From Woeseiaceae bacterium (GTDB taxonomy: Bacteria; Pseudomonadota; Gammaproteobacteria; Steroidobacterales; Woeseiaceae): 64,000 bases of DNA. The position numbers and the translations under genes were made by a program. Position 1 is the first letter of the stretch, and each line of letters starts with the position of its first letter. Under the pieces are notes generated by a model. That model was not told the origin of the DNA and ran no database searches. It worked only from the letters and a program-made list of their open reading frames with translations. The stretch is from positions 17,266 to 81,265 of the forward strand of contig JAHEFE010000011.1 in the NCBI GenBank assembly GCA_024640365.1, given 5' to 3'. Shown piece after piece: positions 1 through 9,607 of the stretch.

Positions 1-145
1 CCAAATGCGGAACAACTCGTCCGCACGACCGTATCTGGACGCGATGCCATGAAACCTTCTTTGGGTAACGCAGTCCGAACCGTATCCGGGCTCTGCTAGA
101 CTTCAGCAATAACCAAACAATAATTGACCCGCAAAGGCACCCCCA

Positions 146-2887
146 ATGACTACCTCATTCCGTTTGTTGTTCGCCATTCTCTGCACCACGGTCCTGAGCT
201 TTTCTGTTACCGCTCAGGCGAGTACAGAACTGGACATTCCTTACACCGAATTTACGCTCGATAACGGCCTGCGGTTGATTGTTCATGAAGATCACAAGGC
301 CCCCATCGTGGCCATCAATATCTGGTACCACGTTGGTTCGAAAAATGAGAAGCCCGGAAAAACAGGGTTCGCTCATTTATTCGAGCACCTGATGTTTCAG
401 GGAACCGAGAATTATGACGATGAGTACTTTGGTCCGTTTGAGAAAGTCGGCGCGACAGATATGAACGGTACAACCAACCAGGACCGCACCAACTACTTCG
501 AGACCGTGCCAAAAACGGCCGTCGACATGGCGCTATGGATGGAATCCGACCGTATGGGCCATCTGCGTGGGGCTATTTCTCAAGAGCGTCTTGATGAGCA
601 GCGCGGTGTTGTCCAAAACGAAAAACGCGAGGGAGAAAACAGGCCTTACGGTGCGGTCTATACTCACATTCTGGAAAACGTTTTCCCGGTGGGCCACCCC
701 TATTCATGGTCGATAATCGGCTCAATGGATGACCTGAATGCTGCCAGCCTTGAGGACGTTAAAGACTGGTTCAACACCTATTACGGACCGAGCAATGCCG
801 TTATCGTTATGGCGGGCGACATTGACACTGCTGAAGCAAAGGCCAAGGTCGAAAAATACTTCGGCGACATTCCGCCCGGACCTCCCATCGCCAAGTACGA
901 AAACTGGGCCATCAAAATGGACCAGAACAAACGCGAAATCATGCAAGACCGAGTACCACAAGCGCGTGTTTATAAAGTATGGGGTGGACCTGAATTCAGC
1001 GCGAAAGACGCGGATCTTCTGCAATTAGCGGGCGAAGTATTATCGTCTGGCAAGACCTCGCGCCTCTACAAGCGACTCGTTTACACCGATCAAATAGCAA
1101 CCGACACTGGCTCAGGCGGCTCCTCCAGCGAAATAGGCGGTTTGTTCATGATGTATGCATCCGTGCAACCGGGTGGTGACGTTGCCGTAGTCGAAAAAGC
1201 CATGGATGAAGAAATGGCGCGCTTTCTCAAAGAGGGTCCGACCAAAGAGGAGCTCGAACGCATCAAGACATCTATAAAGGCTTCAGTGATTCGAGGTGCG
1301 GAACGTGTCGGTGGATTTGGCGGTAAGTCTGACATCCTGGCCGAAAATGCCGTTTTTGCGGGTGATCCTTCCTTCTATAAGAAGTCGTTGAGTCGGACGT
1401 TGGCAGCAACACCTGAGGAAATTACGGCCGCCGCCAATCGGTGGCTTACGGTGGGCTCTTACACGCTCGAGGTAGTACCGTTCCCGGAACTCGCCGCCGC
1501 CGCTACGGGCGCCGACCGTTCCAAAATACCGGACACGACCGATTTCCCGAAAGTAACTTTCGACAAGTTTGAGCGCAGCAATCTCAGCAACGGCATGGCG
1601 CTGATTGTTGCTACTCGTAGCACCATCCCTGCGGTCAACTTCTCGCTGCAATTGGACGCGGGTTTCGCGGCTGATCAGTTCGGTGAACCTGGGACTTCAA
1701 GCCTGGCTATGGCGATGCTGGATGAAGGTACGAAAAAACGGAACGCGCTCGAAATCAGTGATGAACTGGCGAGCCTAGGCGCATCGATTGGTGCAGGATC
1801 CGGCCTGGATTCTTCGACAGTCGGTTTGAGCGCACTGAAAGAATACCTGGACGCATCGCTGGAAATTTATGCAGACGTGGTGCTTAACCCGTCGTTCCCG
1901 ACCAGTGAGCTCGAGCGCCTGCGGAAAAGCCGTCTGGCCCAGATTCAGCAAGAGAAGAATCGGCCGATAACCATGGCCCTGCGAACCCTTCCGGCACTGC
2001 TATATGGCAACAATCATGCATACAGCGCGCCACTGACGGGATCGGGCACCGAGGAGTCGGTCGCACGAATTGATCGCGATGCGCTGGTGCAATATCACAA
2101 TACGTGGTTTAAGCCCAACAACGCGACGATGATTGTTGTAGGCGATACGACGATGGCCGAAATAAAACCGAAGCTTGAAAAACTGTTCGGTAAATGGAAG
2201 CCCGGCAACCTACCGACCAAGAATATTGGCACCGTCAAATCCGCCGATGAAGACCGCGTTTTCATTCTGGATCGGCCTGGCGCACCGCAGTCAATCATTT
2301 TTGCCGGCAATCTCGCGCCACCTGTAAATAATGAAAACGAAATCGCAGTAAACGCGATGAACGATATCCTGGGTGGTGTATTTACAGCGCGCGTTAACAT
2401 GAACCTCCGTGAAGACAAGCACTGGGCTTACGGCGCGTTTACTTTCATCTGGGACACCAAAGGACAACGACCTTTCATCGCTTACGCGCCTGTGCAAACG
2501 GATAAGACCAGCGAATCAATGATTGAAATCAAGCGAGAGCTGGTCGAGTACCTGACTACCAACAAAGCAACGGATGAAGAGCTCAGCAAAGTGCAAGCAA
2601 GCAACACGCTCAGCCTGCCGGGTCGATGGGAAACAGCAGGAGCGGTATTGCGCGATCTTAGCCAGCTGGTCACTTACGACCTGCCTGATAACTATTGGGA
2701 CAATTACGCCGACAGCGTGCGTAATCTTAATCTACAACAAATTGACGAAGCTGCAGATGACGTCATCAAGCCTGACAAATTAACCTGGGTTGTAGTGGGT
2801 GACCGCGCCAAAATCGAAGAGAGTATTCGCAATCTTGAATTGGGCAAAATTGGTTTCCTGAATGCAGAGGGCAAACCTGTCGAGTAA
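146..2887 (+). CDS. M16 family zinc metallopeptidase, exported
   Basis: A 913-residue insulinase/pitrilysin-type protease with two M16 halves. An N-terminal signal peptide (about residues 1-25, ending near AQAS) points to a periplasmic enzyme. The first half carries the inverted zinc motif HLFEHLMF near residue 78 (HxxEH), with the downstream glutamate expected in the ENKREGENRPY region. The second half starts near residue 475 (FERSNLSNGMALIV) and lacks HxxEH, as usual for the non-catalytic half of these clam-shell proteases. Family members degrade peptides or process small proteins; the substrate cannot be told here. The gene stands alone and ends at a clear terminator 28 bases after the stop. 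Confidence 0.93.
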   Translation: MTTSFRLLFAILCTTVLSFSVTAQASTELDIPYTEFTLDNGLRLIVHEDHKAPIVAINIWYHVGSKNEKPGKTGFAHLFEHLMFQGTENYDDEYFGPFEKVGATDMNGTTNQDRTNYFETVPKTAVDMALWMESDRMGHLRGAISQERLDEQRGVVQNEKREGENRPYGAVYTHILENVFPVGHPYSWSIIGSMDDLNAASLEDVKDWFNTYYGPSNAVIVMAGDIDTAEAKAKVEKYFGDIPPGPPIAKYENWAIKMDQNKREIMQDRVPQARVYKVWGGPEFSAKDADLLQLAGEVLSSGKTSRLYKRLVYTDQIATDTGSGGSSSEIGGLFMMYASVQPGGDVAVVEKAMDEEMARFLKEGPTKEELERIKTSIKASVIRGAERVGGFGGKSDILAENAVFAGDPSFYKKSLSRTLAATPEEITAAANRWLTVGSYTLEVVPFPELAAAATGADRSKIPDTTDFPKVTFDKFERSNLSNGMALIVATRSTIPAVNFSLQLDAGFAADQFGEPGTSSLAMAMLDEGTKKRNALEISDELASLGASIGAGSGLDSSTVGLSALKEYLDASLEIYADVVLNPSFPTSELERLRKSRLAQIQQEKNRPITMALRTLPALLYGNNHAYSAPLTGSGTEESVARIDRDALVQYHNTWFKPNNATMIVVGDTTMAEIKPKLEKLFGKWKPGNLPTKNIGTVKSADEDRVFILDRPGAPQSIIFAGNLAPPVNNENEIAVNAMNDILGGVFTARVNMNLREDKHWAYGAFTFIWDTKGQRPFIAYAPVQTDKTSESMIEIKRELVEYLTTNKATDEELSKVQASNTLSLPGRWETAGAVLRDLSQLVTYDLPDNYWDNYADSVRNLNLQQIDEAADDVIKPDKLTWVVVGDRAKIEESIRNLELGKIGFLNAEGKPVE

Positions 2888-2914
2888 TCGCTACTTCTAT
2901 TAGTGACAAGAATA

Positions 2915-2940
2915 GGGCCGCGTAAGCGGCCCTTTTTTTT
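2915..2940 (+). terminator. Rho-independent terminator after the M16 protease
   Basis: Perfect 7-bp stem GGGCCGC/GCGGCCC (2915-2921 and 2926-2932) with loop GTAA, followed by eight T. It lies between the + strand protease and the convergent acetyltransferase. Confidence 0.93.
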
Positions 2941-2978
2941 CAAGACTCTCTGGTCATAATAATCGGGCTATTGAAACG

Positions 2979-3491
2979 TTAATCATCAAAACTATCCGAC
3001 CACTTGTCGTTAATAATCGCCCACCGCTCATGGTCCATCCACTCTTTGCCGCCAATCCGCAGATACTTCGGGGAATATCCCTCTTTATTGAAGCCCGCTT
3101 TCGAGACCAGTGTTATGGATGCCGTATTGCCAGGCTGAATATTCGCTTCCAGACGATGTAAATTCAGTTTGACGAAGGCCTCTTCGAGCAAGAGAGCCAT
3201 GCCCTTAGACATATAACCCTTGCCTTGATGCGGCGTGAATGCTTCGTAGCCGAGATAAGCCGAGTGAAACCAGCGCCGCACTATTTGGGAAATATTGAAG
3301 GAGCCGACGATAGCCTGCGACTCTCTATGGATAACCAGATAGCGATAGGCCTGCGAAATATAGACATCGATATCGTCCGGAGGAAAAGTCCAGGGACGAT
3401 GCAAATCCTGACTTCTGGCGAACGCGTCCAGCAACGCCTGCCTGTCGGCCAGTTCCGGTTTGCGCAGGTAAACTAGAGGTTCTTCGTTCAT
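2979..3491 (-). CDS. GNAT family N-acetyltransferase (RimJ/RimL type)
   Basis: A 170-residue GNAT protein resembling RimJ/RimL/RimI-like N-acetyltransferases, which move an acetyl group from acetyl-CoA to an N-terminal amine of a protein or to a small amine. The acetyl-CoA motif is the stretch HQGKGYMSKGMALLLEEAF (Q/RxxGxG/A type, about residues 88-106). HRLEANIQPGNTASI and SKAGFNKEGY are the usual C-terminal RimL-like motifs. The substrate is not predictable. It is convergent with the upstream protease and probably monocistronic. Confidence 0.85.
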   Translation of the reverse strand: MNEEPLVYLRKPELADRQALLDAFARSQDLHRPWTFPPDDIDVYISQAYRYLVIHRESQAIVGSFNISQIVRRWFHSAYLGYEAFTPHQGKGYMSKGMALLLEEAFVKLNLHRLEANIQPGNTASITLVSKAGFNKEGYSPKYLRIGGKEWMDHERWAIINDKWSDSFDD

Positions 3492-3574
3492 ATCACTCTA
3501 TGGGTCGGCAGGTGGTTATACATAAAATTCAACTAGCATTAGCCAAGACAGGATAAGGCGTGTCTCGTTATTGA

Positions 3575-3597
3575 TAGCAGCAGCGGAGCTGCTGCTA
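3575..3597 (-). terminator. Hairpin overlapping the end of the NTF2-like gene
   Basis: A 10-bp perfect stem (TAGCAGCAGC / GCTGCTGCTA) with loop GGA that includes the stop codon of the NTF2-like gene. No T-run follows in either direction, so it may be a weak terminator or a transcript-end stabiliser. Confidence 0.4.
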
Positions 3598-3987
3598 GCT
3601 GGAGAATTTCTGTAGCATGGCGCCCATCATCTGGTGAATCAGGTTGACCGCCTTTAACGGCCGCAGCATCACCTTGAATTCGACGATCTTACCGGCGTCA
3701 TTCCACTTGATCATATCGACCCCGTTGATGCTGATACCGTCAATTTCAACCTCAAACTCCAGTACAGCATCACGCTCACCAATCACTTCACGCACGTACT
3801 TGAATGAATCGTTATTGAATACGTAAAACGCTGCAGTCAGGTACTTTGTCGTGATGCTTTTACCCACTTGTGGTGTATGCACAACCGGTGAGTAAAAAAC
3901 CGCATCGTCAGCAATTAGCGCCTGCAGTCCCTTCACGTCCTTGGTCTTAACCAGTTCGTGCCACTGAATAATCGGATTAGCTGTCAC
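3595..3987 (-). CDS. NTF2-like (SnoaL-type) small protein
   Basis: A 130-residue protein of the nuclear transport factor 2-like alpha+beta barrel fold. Typical features are the N-terminal WHELVKTKDVKGLQALIADDAVFYSPV helix-strand segment, the central ISINGVDMIKWNDAGKIVEFKVMLRP hairpin and the length. The fold hosts isomerases, hydrolases and ligand-binding proteins, so no reaction can be assigned. The start is GTG at 3987, preceded by AAAGGA at suitable spacing. It lies just downstream of the carbonic anhydrase gene on the same strand (62 bases), so the two may be co-transcribed. Confidence 0.8.
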   Translation of the reverse strand: MTANPIIQWHELVKTKDVKGLQALIADDAVFYSPVVHTPQVGKSITTKYLTAAFYVFNNDSFKYVREVIGERDAVLEFEVEIDGISINGVDMIKWNDAGKIVEFKVMLRPLKAVNLIHQMMGAMLQKFSS

Positions 3988-4049
3988 TAACAGGTCCTTT
4001 GTCTAGATAGCCGCTGCGAGTCACCGCCAACGGATTTATGGTTTTGACA

Positions 4050-4652
4050 TCATTGAATCTTGTCGAGCGTCACACCCAGGTCCTTGAGCAGACCGTCATG
4101 AATATCGTAAATCCAACCGTGCACGTACAACGCCTGTCCACTCAGCCAGGCATCCTGAACGGTGGTTGTATTCGCGACGTTTACTACCTGCTCACGAACG
4201 TTAAGTTCACACAGCTCGCGTAACAACGCATCGTTGCTACCCGCTTTTTTCAGTACTTCCTCATTGCGATGGTAAACATCACGAACATGCCGTAACCAAT
4301 TGTCGATTAGTCCGTGGCGCTGATCTTCGACCGCGGCCTGTACTCCGCCGCAGCCGTAGTGCCCACAAATAATGACATGTTCAACTTTCAGAATTTCGAC
4401 AGCGAACTGTAAGACAGACAAGCAATTGATATCAGTATGGATAACCAGGTTGGCTACGTTGCGGTGTACAAAGACCTCGCCCGGAGCGAGTCCGGTGATC
4501 TCGTTCGCGGATACACGGCTATCGGCACAGCCTATCCAGAGGTATTTCGGTCTCTGTTGCTCGGCCAGGTCTTTGAAAAAGTGGCTGTTCGCCTGGGTCA
4601 TGCGGTCAGCCCAGTTACGATTGTTATCGAATAACCTCTCAATATCCTTCAT
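4050..4652 (-). CDS. can: Beta-class carbonic anhydrase
   Basis: A 200-residue beta-carbonic anhydrase, interconverting CO2 and bicarbonate in the cytoplasm and supplying bicarbonate for carboxylations. All zinc-site residues are visible: C42, D44 and R46 in CADSR, and H98 and C101 in GHYGCGG, the same numbering as E. coli Can. The length matches the family. The 77-base gap to the next upstream gene leaves room for its own promoter. Confidence 0.95.
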   Translation of the reverse strand: MKDIERLFDNNRNWADRMTQANSHFFKDLAEQQRPKYLWIGCADSRVSANEITGLAPGEVFVHRNVANLVIHTDINCLSVLQFAVEILKVEHVIICGHYGCGGVQAAVEDQRHGLIDNWLRHVRDVYHRNEEVLKKAGSNDALLRELCELNVREQVVNVANTTTVQDAWLSGQALYVHGWIYDIHDGLLKDLGVTLDKIQ

Positions 4653-4729
4653 ATTTATTCTTATCTACTGGCCAATAAACTGCCAATGAGCCTAAGGGTC
4701 GGCTATTGTTTTTGCAAGACTCTTCGCCT

Positions 4730-5038
4730 TTAGCCTTTCCCGGGAATCTGCAGTGGGGTCGCTTCATACATAACAATAGCAGGCGCCTCCTGAGCGAGCG
4801 CTTGCAAAGCCTTGCCGAATACCCTGGATGCCGGAACCTTGAAATGGTCCCACAGGGCAGACTGACTTTCCCATTGTTCAACAAACACCAGACGCAGACT
4901 GTTTTCGGTATCCCGGTGCACCGCATGGGCTATACATCCGGGCTCCAACCGTGAGCGCACGACATGCTCCTGGCTTAGTGCCAGAATCTCATCGAAGCTA
5001 CTCTCTTTTGCTGTGACGCTTCCATGAACGAGAATCAT
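4730..5038 (-). CDS. Antibiotic biosynthesis monooxygenase (ABM) domain protein
   Basis: A 102-residue single ABM-domain protein (dimeric alpha/beta barrel), similar to YgiN/LsrG-type quinol monooxygenases. The opening strand MILVHGSVTAKES, the helix with HVVRSRLEPGCIAHAVHRD and the strand LVFVEQWESQSALWDHF are diagnostic for the fold. Members act on quinols, heme or signalling molecules, or only bind ligands, so the activity remains open. RBS-like GGAGCTGG precedes the ATG. Confidence 0.85.
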   Translation of the reverse strand: MILVHGSVTAKESSFDEILALSQEHVVRSRLEPGCIAHAVHRDTENSLRLVFVEQWESQSALWDHFKVPASRVFGKALQALAQEAPAIVMYEATPLQIPGKG

Positions 5039-5132
5039 TTGCCAGCTCCTGAATCGAGATCATTGAATCGACCGATGAATAATACAACACGCTGCGCCAG
5101 ACGCTGACCTTAAAAGCCATGATCCCCAAATG

Positions 5133-7232
5133 CTATTCAGTGATGCCTTGCACCCGAATGATTCGCTGCGCGCGCTTTAATGCCTGGCGACGATGCGCCA
5201 CGCTAACGATGGTGATTCCGAGCTCGTCAAGATTATCGAGGACGGCCATTTCAGTTGCAGCGTCCAGGTGACTGGTAGCCTCATCAAGCAACAATATTTT
5301 GGGTCGCCTATAGAGTGCCCGCGCCAGCAGTACACGTTGTCGCTGCCCGCCCGACAAGCAGTCGCCCATACCACCAAGCAGTGTATTGAAAGACATCGGC
5401 AATTTTTCTATTTCAGCGAGAATGGCCGCAGCTTGCGCCGCCTTATGAACTCGTTTCAGGCTGATCGCCGGATCAAACGCCGCGATATTTTCAGCGACTG
5501 AACCCCTGAACAGGCAGTCATCCTGAAGAACAACACCGATGTAGCTGCGAACATTGTGTAAGTCCCTGAGACGAACATCCATACCATCAAAAAATATCCG
5601 GCCGCGACTGGGTTTCAACTGCGTGGCAAGCAGCATCAGTAACGTGGATTTGCCGCATCCAGTAGGCCCGACCAGGGCCACCGATTCACCAGCTTTGATA
5701 GCAAAAGACACATTCGCAAAAAGACTCCCTTCGCCGGGATAATTGAATGACAGCTGCTCCACAGCCAGCGCACCGGTCAATTCCTCCGCTACTGCGCCGG
5801 GCGTTGACTCTCCTTCGGTCGGCCCGATCAATATGTCGCCGACCCGCTCAATATGCACTGGTAACATAAAAAGACTTTTTGCAATTACTGCCAAACCCGT
5901 CGCCGCCGCTCGAAAGCGCGCACGCAGCGTGAGGAAAGCAAATAACATTCCGATGGTGAGCCGCTGTTCACTAACGCCTTGCATGCCAACAGCCAGGAAC
6001 AGTAACTGGTCAGCCGCATTCACTATACCAACCAAAAACGAACTCCACGTGGCCACGCGCATTTCACGAAAACGCATTTCCGTTGCGGCGACAAAATCCT
6101 TATGCCAAACCGACAGGCGCGTCAGCTCAAGGCCAAGGGCTTTAACTGTAGATGTTGCCCGCAGGGTCTCCAGCAAAGAATTCCGATGCGCCGCCCCGTG
6201 CAGCAGCGCCTGCTGAGTCAAGCGCCGACTGACTGGCAACACCGACCAGCCAATCAGACTGGTAAGCAACACCCCAAGCAAAGTCAGACCCGCCAGTAGC
6301 GGACTGTAGAAAAACATCAACACCAGCGTCGCACCGGTTACGACGATGTTCACCAAGCCATTCACGCATGATTCCAGCAATGCGTTACGAATCGGCGCCA
6401 GAGAATCCACCCGAGATAACAAATCACCTACATGCCGATTTTGAAAGTAGCTAAGTGGCCGCATTAATAAATATTGAATGGTGCCGGTTGAGCTGCGCAT
6501 AGCCAGGTTTGTGCCTACGTACAAACTGACCCATTTATTAAGAGTATCGAGCAAAACCATTGCCAACATCACAAGAGCCAAACCAAAAAAAGCGGTGCGC
6601 AACGAGCCAGGACTAGCACTGGACAGAACATCATCGACAAGCATCTGCGTGGCGACAGGAGGAACGAGGGCCAGCGCCTGAGAGGCCATCAGAACAACCA
6701 GCGTCAGTATCAAATAACTTTTTAACCCGTAAAAGGAGCGAGCAAAATCCAATAGGCTCAAGCGCTTCCCGTCAATTTTTTGCTTGAAATCGACCATGGG
6801 TTCCAGCTCAAGAGCCACGCCGGTAAAGCATCTGTCCAGCTCAGCTCCAGTGACTCTGCGGCGCCCGCGAGCAGGATCGTGAATAATGGCGTCGGTTTTT
6901 AGCACCCGAATGAGAACCACAAAGTGTCCCATTTGCCAGTGCAGTATTGCTGGCCGAGCAAGCTGCGCTAGTTCGGTCCGTTCAAGGCGCAGAGCTCTTG
7001 CAGCCAGTCGAAGAACGCCAGCTGCAGTCAGTATTTGTTTAAGGTCCATACCCCTTGCTGATGACGGGACACGCCGCCGCAATTGAGCAAGATCCGTCTG
7101 ATAACCATAGAAACCAGCGACCATTGCCAAAGCGGCCAAGCCGCACTCCGCCGCCTCCTGTTGACGGATTAGCGGTACCTTCCGTCGTCGCGACATCCGC
7201 GCCAGCAGACCCTCTTTCTTCACAACCGGCAT
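5133..7232 (-). CDS. C39-peptidase-containing ABC exporter (bacteriocin/peptide type)
   Basis: A 699-residue peptidase-containing ATP-binding transporter. Residues about 18-140 form a C39 double-glycine peptidase with an apparently intact triad, C30 (AECGLAALAMV), H103 (GHFVVL) and D119 (HDPARG), so it should cleave GG leaders. An ABC membrane domain follows (about 165-440), then a nucleotide-binding domain with Walker A GPTGCGKST (near 518), signature LSGGQRQR, Walker B ILLLDEATSHLD and an H-loop histidine in SVAHRR. Such proteins export peptides or RTX-type substrates across both membranes with an HlyD-type adaptor and TolC. The adaptor gene lies directly upstream with 4 bases between. No substrate gene is visible nearby. 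Confidence 0.92.
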   Translation of the reverse strand: MPVVKKEGLLARMSRRRKVPLIRQQEAAECGLAALAMVAGFYGYQTDLAQLRRRVPSSARGMDLKQILTAAGVLRLAARALRLERTELAQLARPAILHWQMGHFVVLIRVLKTDAIIHDPARGRRRVTGAELDRCFTGVALELEPMVDFKQKIDGKRLSLLDFARSFYGLKSYLILTLVVLMASQALALVPPVATQMLVDDVLSSASPGSLRTAFFGLALVMLAMVLLDTLNKWVSLYVGTNLAMRSSTGTIQYLLMRPLSYFQNRHVGDLLSRVDSLAPIRNALLESCVNGLVNIVVTGATLVLMFFYSPLLAGLTLLGVLLTSLIGWSVLPVSRRLTQQALLHGAAHRNSLLETLRATSTVKALGLELTRLSVWHKDFVAATEMRFREMRVATWSSFLVGIVNAADQLLFLAVGMQGVSEQRLTIGMLFAFLTLRARFRAAATGLAVIAKSLFMLPVHIERVGDILIGPTEGESTPGAVAEELTGALAVEQLSFNYPGEGSLFANVSFAIKAGESVALVGPTGCGKSTLLMLLATQLKPSRGRIFFDGMDVRLRDLHNVRSYIGVVLQDDCLFRGSVAENIAAFDPAISLKRVHKAAQAAAILAEIEKLPMSFNTLLGGMGDCLSGGQRQRVLLARALYRRPKILLLDEATSHLDAATEMAVLDNLDELGITIVSVAHRRQALKRAQRIIRVQGITE

Positions 7233-7236
7233 GCGG

Positions 7237-8496
7237 TCACGAGCCTTGCTGCATGTCTTTGCTCAGCCATTCATAGAGACGCAGGCGATACTGCACGATG
7301 TCAGCTGAAAACGATGTGCCGGGCCATGACGGCCATGCTTTTCCAACCAGCCGATTGGCCGATGCATCGATTGAGGCCCTAACCTCAAAAACAGGTTCGC
7401 GAAAAACAAGCGGCACATCCAATTCAGACGGCATCAGAGCGGTTGAGGAAATAAAGTTTATGCGCGCCGCCTGCGTCCCGAATATTTGCACCGGAAAAGC
7501 ATCGAAGCGCAAGTTGATCTGCTGACCAATCGCTAATTGCCCGGCATCCGCCGCGGGTACATAAATCCATGCTTCGATAGTGTCATCGGGACTATGCCAA
7601 CTCATCAATGCCTCGCCGGCCGCTACCTGTGCGCCAACGGCGAAATTGGCGCGCGTAATAACGCCGCTTGCTGGAGCGATTACATCCTCACTAATTCGCG
7701 ACTCAGTATCACGCATTTCCCTGGTTAAGCGTTCAAGCTGTGCTGCACTGCTTAGTACCTCAAGGTCTTCTTGGATCGCAAGGCGCTTCTGTTGTTCAAG
7801 TAAGCGATTAAGCTCCAGTTCGAATTGCGCGACCCGCTGTTCCAATGCAGCAACGCCCGCCACGATCAACAACAACTCGGCGCGAACTCTCTCTTCATCA
7901 CCGACAGACAAATTGCCAGCCAACGCCAGACTTTGGAAACGAGACAATTTGTGTCGCTGCAAATCCTGCCGCTGCTGCTGGGCGTGCAACTCTTCTTGTG
8001 CTGCAGCCAGCCTCTCTCCGGCAAGTCGTAACTCTTCAGGCAAAGCGGTATTGGCGAGGGTTGCCAACTGCTCTCGTTGGCGCATCTTGCGACTGAGGAG
8101 CTCGTTTTCACGTCGCAACGAAGACAATCGTTCGGCATGTAGCGCTTTGGTTCCGGGCATGCTGCGATCTGCCGTTATCGTCACAAGCACATCGCCCGGT
8201 TGGACCCGATCGCCCTCCCTGACGTATGCGGTGCGAACCCTGCCGGATTGCATCGCCGCCACTGTATGCAAGCCGCCGCTTGGCATCAGTACACCTTTGG
8301 CACGGACCCGTTGCGGAATTTCCACAGCGTAGGCCGCCGCCGCCAACAAACCCAGGCAAAGTACCGCTATAACAATCGCGACCCGCATTGACGGTGGCGC
8401 AATGACATGGATGCGACCTAACAGGCGGGTACGCATCGCGGCCGCAGCCGCTGGTCTAAACAGAGGTTGTTGGCTGGCTCGCCTGACTTCCGACAT
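7237..8496 (-). CDS. HlyD/CvaA family membrane-fusion (periplasmic adaptor) protein
   Basis: A 419-residue adaptor expected to link the adjacent C39-ABC exporter to an outer-membrane TolC channel. It has a short cytoplasmic N-terminus, one membrane segment (about residues 38-58), a lipoyl/barrel-sandwich half (VRAKGVLMPSGG...GDVLVTI), a long coiled-coil hairpin (about 110-260) and the returning half (VIAPASGVITRANFAVGAQVAAGEALM). The coiled coil is rich in Q, E, L and R. Four bases separate it from the exporter gene, so the two are one transcriptional unit. TolC is not in the window. Confidence 0.92.
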   Translation of the reverse strand: MSEVRRASQQPLFRPAAAAAMRTRLLGRIHVIAPPSMRVAIVIAVLCLGLLAAAAYAVEIPQRVRAKGVLMPSGGLHTVAAMQSGRVRTAYVREGDRVQPGDVLVTITADRSMPGTKALHAERLSSLRRENELLSRKMRQREQLATLANTALPEELRLAGERLAAAQEELHAQQQRQDLQRHKLSRFQSLALAGNLSVGDEERVRAELLLIVAGVAALEQRVAQFELELNRLLEQQKRLAIQEDLEVLSSAAQLERLTREMRDTESRISEDVIAPASGVITRANFAVGAQVAAGEALMSWHSPDDTIEAWIYVPAADAGQLAIGQQINLRFDAFPVQIFGTQAARINFISSTALMPSELDVPLVFREPVFEVRASIDASANRLVGKAWPSWPGTSFSADIVQYRLRLYEWLSKDMQQGS

Positions 8497-8639
8497 TGAA
8501 CGCGCCCTCGCTTCGATTGAGCAACGCGGATACGCGTCGCTGATTCAATATCGAAACATGACCGGCACGCGGGCAGCGATAACCGTTTCCGTGCAATTAA
8601 GGCGAATAAAGGACAACTCGCCGGGAGGTGGAACCGATC

Positions 8640-9410
8640 CTAGTCGGAGTAACCCGGGTTTTTGCGATCAAGTTTGCGTAGCAAGCCAGGCCAGGCCAAT
8701 GATCCGCCCATGCCCTTGGTTACTTCTTTGCTTTGCGCGGCGATCCCCGCCAGGATTTGTGGACTAATTTCTGTCAGTTCCTGCCCTGTTGATTGCGCCA
8801 TCACCTGAATCTGGCAAGCAGTCTCCAGGACGTACATCGCGAGGAACGCATCAGCAATGGTAGGGCCACCCGTCAGCAACCCATGATTGCGTAGAATCAA
8901 TGCCATCTTGTCGCCGAGATCTGCCACCAGACGCGGCTTTTCCTCGGCATTCAGGGCAACACCTTCATAGTCGTGATAACCGAGGGATGCGAGCGGAAAG
9001 AGTGACACCTGCGATAAAGGGCGCAGGCCGTTCTTTTGCGTGGATATCGCGATACCTGCACGAGTATGGGTATGCAGTACACAGGCGATATCATGGCGTG
9101 CCTCATGCACGGCACTGTGAATCGTAAAACCGGCCGGATTGACGGGATAAGGCGAGTCCATGACCTTGTTGCCCTGCAAATCAACCTTTACCAGGCTGCT
9201 GGCCGTAATTTCTTCAAACATTAGCCCATAAGGGTTAATTAAAAAATGATCCTGCGTACCCGGTACCCGCGCCGAAATATGCGTAAAAACAAGATCATCC
9301 CAACCATGCATCGCAATCAGGCGGTAGCAGGCCGCCAGGTCGACCCGCGTTCGCCATTCATCGGCGGAAACTTGAGATTTTACGGGTCCTGTCTGTTCGG
9401 CTGAGCTCAT
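8640..9410 (-). CDS. Class II aldolase/adducin family protein
   Basis: A 256-residue protein of the zinc-dependent class II aldolase/adducin N-terminal domain family. Zinc-binding histidines are visible in LHTHTRAG (near residue 112) and a later ILRNHGLLTGG, with the family phrase FTHISARVPG near residue 43. Relatives include fuculose- and ribulose-phosphate aldolases/epimerases, but this branch (SPYPVNPAGFTIHSAVHEARHD) resembles adducin-like proteins whose substrate is unknown. It lies upstream of the exporter operon, with 143 bases between, and is divergent from the acidic exported protein at 9608. Confidence 0.85.
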   Translation of the reverse strand: MSSAEQTGPVKSQVSADEWRTRVDLAACYRLIAMHGWDDLVFTHISARVPGTQDHFLINPYGLMFEEITASSLVKVDLQGNKVMDSPYPVNPAGFTIHSAVHEARHDIACVLHTHTRAGIAISTQKNGLRPLSQVSLFPLASLGYHDYEGVALNAEEKPRLVADLGDKMALILRNHGLLTGGPTIADAFLAMYVLETACQIQVMAQSTGQELTEISPQILAGIAAQSKEVTKGMGGSLAWPGLLRKLDRKNPGYSD

Positions 9411-9607
9411 CGATTAACTCCATTGGGGACATTGGTCGCGGTGATTATACTCAAGAGCCCCTGCAAATCAGGCATCCTGATTATTGTTGGGCCTATTTGG
9501 ACTATATTTAAGTTCGTTGAAAATATTTTTTTGTTTTTGCGACGATTTTCAAGGTAGCCGCATCTTTAGCTACATAGTTTGAAAAATACTGACGGGAACA
9601 CCAGAAA

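Noticed and set aside
1..145. The first 145 bases, checked for the end of an upstream gene.
   Set aside because: No supported coding frame or terminator; it appears to be the upstream region of the M16 protease gene.
5000..5120. A 40-codon minus-strand frame between the exporter and ABM genes, considered as a cargo peptide.
   Set aside because: It overlaps the ABM start in another frame, lacks a GG motif, and lies downstream of the exporter operon.
7580..8332. A 250-codon open frame on the plus strand opposite the HlyD adaptor.
   Set aside because: Composition is Ser/Arg/Cys-rich without any domain; it mirrors the coiled-coil codons of the real gene.
8402..8767. A 121-codon plus-strand frame bridging the gap between the HlyD gene and the aldolase-like gene, considered as exporter cargo.
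   Set aside because: It is antisense to both genes at its ends, has no RBS and no double-glycine leader.
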